Source: Plectrocnemia conspersa (taxonomy: Eukaryota; Arthropoda; Insecta; Trichoptera; Polycentropodidae). From it: 64,000 nt of DNA. Every line of letters starts with the position of its first letter. The stretch's first letter is position 1. The translations under genes and the position numbers were made by a program. The notes under the pieces were generated by a model. That model searched no databases. It was not told the origin of the DNA and worked only from the letters and a program-made list of their open reading frames with translations. This document shows, piece after piece, positions 60,521 to 64,000 of the stretch. Location: positions 124,001 to 188,000 of the forward strand of contig VTFK01000452.1 in the NCBI GenBank assembly GCA_009617715.1, written 5' to 3'.

Positions 60521-61392
60521 CATAACTGAAGCTTGCTTTATAAACACAGAAATGCTACTAATCAAATCACAGACGGTGCTGTTTTTACCTTGTAGTCTTG
60601 TAACCAATGGCGTAGCTAGGGTTTGTGCTGTCCGGGTTGATCCTTAATTTTGCCGACCCCACATACAAATATTTAATAAAAAATCTGACATTCCTAAAAT
60701 TCTGCAACTTAATGCATGTATTCAATATGCCAAAACTTTCCGGGGCAGGCGGATTCTTATGACCCCCCGTCAGTTACATACCCTTCACATATAAAAAATG
60801 TGCAAAGCAATTTTCAAGTTTGATGAAATATGGTAATGGTTATCAAGCATTTCATTATTGTAGCACGTGTTCGACTCAAATAAATAATGAGGAACATATG
60901 GTGTAATTTCGACTTTTCGGACCGGCTAAAAATATTTTTATCTATTGGGGCAGCATTTTATGACCGGCCGGGTCATAAAATCAACATTTGTTAAACTGTT
61001 GCTTATTGTTTTTACATATTCAACTTAGCTCTTAATTATTCATGGATATATATTTTTAGCGCTTTCAGTTTAAGAACCATACTACACGGTCCTTTCATCG
61101 TGAAAATGCCGCTCCCAAGCAAGTGCCGAAAGATCACATATGTTATTTAAACTGTGTTGTCAAGTTGAGCAAAGTGTAAAAAAATCGTCTAACTCGTCGA
61201 AAAAAATATTATTTTAAATAACGTGTAATAAATATATGCATGACTACTTTTATAATTTAATTATTTAAATAAAACACGATTAAAAATTAAAATTAAACAA
61301 TTTTTTTTGACATGGTCTAAAATATGAGCCACGTGGCATGGTGAATAAATGTTTTAAGACCAAAAGAATAAAAGGATTTTGAAACTACGCAA
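60521..61392. other. Intergenic DNA with a GGCGTAGC-family repeat
   Basis: 60605-60790 starts AATGGCGTAGCTAGGGTTTG and carries a GTCCGGGTTGATCC block, related to the repeats at 1581 and 32803. The rest has no recognised feature. The promoter of the next gene should lie near 61100-61390. Confidence 0.5.
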
Positions 61393-64000
61393 ATGGCTGC
61401 CTTGTCGGAGATCGAAGCTCTCGAAGACATTGTTGTAGATATTCATCGTTCTAGTCACGATGCCATATATGAATCTGCTTCTAGAAGCGGTAATTATATT
61501 GTATAAATAAAATGTTTTATACTATACGAACAAAATACTATGATGTTAAGAAAATTCATTTTGATTTTCAGTTAAAAAGCATTATATTAAAAAGTATGAA
61601 GAGAAACTTACAACTTTATCATCGGATTATGAAAACGTTGAAGATAATTTGGCGGGCTTTAAGACGCAAATATGCAACTATCAAGAATTGTTACGCAGGT
61701 TTATTTTAATTACACCCACCCTCTGTTTTTATAAAAGTAATCCATATAGGTGTTTAATGTTTAATATAAAAATGATTATTCTGTTTTAATATTATTTCAT
61801 AATTTGATTATTTTTTCTATAAAGTCTATTGCATCAATGCTGCCAGTTTTAAAAATTCTGAAGCGAAGTTTATGTAACAATACTTGGTTGTTGGTCAGAT
61901 AAACTATATTTCGTAAGAAAATAATTTTTTGAATGGGGTTCAGAAAGTACTAAATTATAATATAAAAAAATACATCTGTACATTTTTAGTTCTGTTATAA
62001 ATGTTAGTTTTTTTACATATAGCGGCTATTTTCAATTAAAATTAGTAACGAAGCCATTTTATATTTAGTAAAATATAATGGTACCTGTTAAATAAATCAA
62101 TCATTAAAGAGATCTAACTTCAGTTTACAAACTTAAAAAAAAAACTTACAAATTTCAGAATATCTTCGGATTTTTTCTTATTAATTGAACATTTGACGTA
62201 TTTCAATTATTTTGAAAAATAATATCAATTAAATGTCCGCTTCTAAACCTTGTGCAGGAGCCGATCATTTCGATGACTTTTCGGGCGGTATTTCAGCTAT
62301 AACTGGTCGGATGTTGGTTTTTAGGTGCTTAAGAGTCTTGGGTTTGTCGGCGTAGACACGACCAAGACAAAAAATCAATCGGTGTTGAATTGCACGATTT
62401 TTGCAGCCAGTTGACGTCACCAAATCGTGAAATAATGCGACCTGGAACTTTTCATTCATGTGTGGCAAACCTTGTTGGAACCACGTGTCATTCACATCAA
62501 TAACTTCGATTTCGTAGCAAATATATTCGGTTATCTTGCGCTATAACGTTCACCGTTTACTGTTACAGTCCGACTTTCATCGTTTTCAAAAGTAAAGGCC
62601 CAATGACGCCGCCTGATCACAATGCGCACCAAACAATCACTTGTTGTGCATGAAAATGATCTCTCGTGAATCACATGAAGATTTTTCTCGCCCCATATGC
62701 GACAATTTTGCTTTTTACAAATATACCCAAAGACGTGGAAATGTGTCTCATCAGAGGAGAAGATTTTATTTGAATAATCAGCATCAACTTTTTGCTGATC
62801 TAACATCCAATTTGCATAAATTCTTCATAGTACATGGTCTTTGGGCATCAGTTCTTGTATTATATAAATTTTATGCGGATGTAGGTACAAGTCCAGATGC
62901 AAAATGCGCCAAAGAGATGTATAATAAAAGTCCAACAGCTGCTAACACCGACGAATCGACAATTCTGGTTTTCGGCTACAATTTACTTACAGCAGCAATA
63001 TTCTGATGATGCACAGGCTTTAAGTTATCTCCAACGTTTCTAGTATATTTAATTTTTTTACTATTTTGCGAATTGTTAGCTCAGTAGGATGATGTAATTG
63101 ACAATAATTTTCTTATAAAATACACAATTCATACAGAATTGTTATTTCTGTTGAACAATTTTAACGCGTTGAGCGGTGGTTAAGCGGTCCATATCCGGCA
63201 TGCGTACCGCATGTTCTTATCTCTCTCTCACTCTCGTCACTTAACACGCGAGCGATCGAGAGGGAAAGTATCTGAGAGCCTGCACCTGATTTATATATAT
63301 ATATATATATATTTATGATACATACTTCCAAACCTCACTGACGTATTGATCAATACGTCTATTCCCCCTCCATTGTTTAATAAGGGCTATTAACACACTA
63401 TTATTTATTTTTATTTTTTAAGCCTCGAGAAAGCAATCAAGGCCATGAATTTTAACAATTGTCAATTGAAAAATATAATGTTGGAAAAACAATCAAACTA
63501 TTTCGAGCTAAAAAACAGTAGCGAGAGAATGATAAAACAATTTCAACAAAAGTTGAAACATGTTCACAGCACTTATGAAAAATCGCCTTTAGCCATTCAA
63601 AGAACTACACTAAATAGAGAATTGAACATTTTTGAATTTGACCTTTTGCTCGCTAAAAAATCTTACAGCGATAGTCTAATATCTGTCCATCTGTACGAAG
63701 AGATCAAAAATAAATTACGCAATAAATTGATAATAGACTTTGTGAATCATTGTAAGAAAACAGAAACTGCTTATTATGCGCTGTGCAATCTTAAAAGAAA
63801 ATATTGAGTCCAAGAAAGAATTACACAAAAAGCTATTTAACGAGAGAAACAATTTATTGCAAATGGTTCAAACGCATAAAAATAGAGAACCAATTGTTGA
63901 AATGTTAAAAGACAGAAAAACTGAAATTTTATCAGCAAAACAACGATTACTACCTATTTTAAATTTTGGACATTCGAGTATTCCCATTTTATATGTGAGA
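61393..64000 (+). CDS. Coiled-coil protein of unknown function (partial at 3' end; apparent frameshift)
   Basis: Exons by splice signals and phase: 61393-61489 (G/GTAATT), 61572-61698 (CAG acceptor, AG/GTTTAT), then from 63423. The protein starts MAALSEIEALEDIVVDIHRS. Exons 2-3 are rich in K, E, Q, N, L in heptad-like order (YIKKYEEKLTTLSSDYENVE, LEKQSNYFELKNSSERMIKQ), so long coiled coils are expected. The frame stops at 63805-63807 (CNLKRKY then TGA). However, the +1 frame from about 63776 stays open to the window end for about 70 codons with the same composition (KENIESKKELHKKLFNERNN). One extra base, from sequence error or real mutation, would explain this. I do not recognise the family; the gene may be a cytoskeletal or kinetochore-type coiled coil, but nothing proves it. 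Confidence 0.65.
62245..62830 (-). pseudogene. Tc1/mariner-superfamily transposase fragment inside intron
   Basis: Minus-strand translation gives FSSDETHFHVFGYICKKQNC, then RIWGEKNLHVIHE, TVTVNGERYSAR, DTWFQQGLPHMNEKFQ and LKTNIRPVIAEIPPEKS. This is the order of catalytic-core blocks in DDE_3-type transposases. The second catalytic Asp expected after WFQQ is missing, and frames are broken. It lies in the 61699-63422 intron of the coiled-coil gene and is related to 24740-25207. Confidence 0.8.
63292..63312. repeat. (TA)n microsatellite
   Basis: A run of about ten TA dinucleotides within the last intron of the coiled-coil gene. Confidence 0.9.

Noticed and set aside
63292..63312. TA repeat as a possible regulatory element or CRISPR-like array
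   Set aside because: A simple microsatellite in an intron. No CRISPR arrays, operons or bacterial signals are present in this eukaryotic window.

Overview
This is an arthropod nuclear genome window, almost certainly an insect. Five genes have introns with GT/AG borders, the intergenic DNA is very AT-rich, and remnants of hAT, Tc1/mariner, Tigger/pogo and non-LTR elements are scattered through it. The clearest lineage marker is an eight-finger Kruppel homolog 1 (Kr-h1), the juvenile-hormone early-response factor of insects. I cannot assign the order.

Layout. 1-3433 (+): the 3' end of a HOIP/LUBEL-type linear-ubiquitin E3 ligase, from the end of the UBA-like segment through RING1, IBR, RING2 and the LDD region. 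3434-22900: long AT-rich intergenic DNA with MITEs, hairpins and repeats but no secure gene. 22970-29356 (+): the Kr-h1 locus, with the main coding exon at 27902-29356 and GC-rich islands upstream that carry E-boxes inside a repeated module. 29863-32363: a decayed hAT element with an exact 8-bp target duplication. About 35111-35434: a non-LTR reverse transcriptase fragment. 36161-37125 (+): SmB/SNRPB, with its first intron directly after the ATG. About 37511-38580: a decayed Tigger element. 40021-44121 (-): a HOIL-1/RBCK1-like E3 ligase with a very long N-terminal extension. 44144-51950: intergenic, with several repeat families. 52058-56017 (-): SKI3/TTC37, without introns in its coding region. 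57400-58380 (+): PRPF38A with one small intron. 61393-64000 (+): a coiled-coil protein of unknown function that runs off the window and carries an apparent frameshift.

How the genes relate. HOIP catalyses linear ubiquitin chains, and HOIL-1 is its LUBAC partner. Both lie within 45 kb here, and the HOIL-1-like protein keeps a helix resembling the LUBAC-tethering motif. SmB and PRPF38A are spliceosome components; SKI3 belongs to the cytoplasmic exosome-assisting Ski complex; Kr-h1 is a hormone-response transcription factor.

Most notable observations: (1) two adjacent LUBEL exons encode related LDD segments and have identical entry and exit phases, so they look mutually exclusive; (2) a 20-25 bp GC-rich module linked to CACGTG E-boxes recurs in both orientations over 3 kb upstream of Kr-h1; (3) a HOIP and a HOIL-1 gene lie close together; (4) a fold-back repeat family recurs at 16, 21.5, 47.8 and 49.9 kb. 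Exon borders were read by eye from splice consensus, phase and family similarity. No alignment or database search was run.
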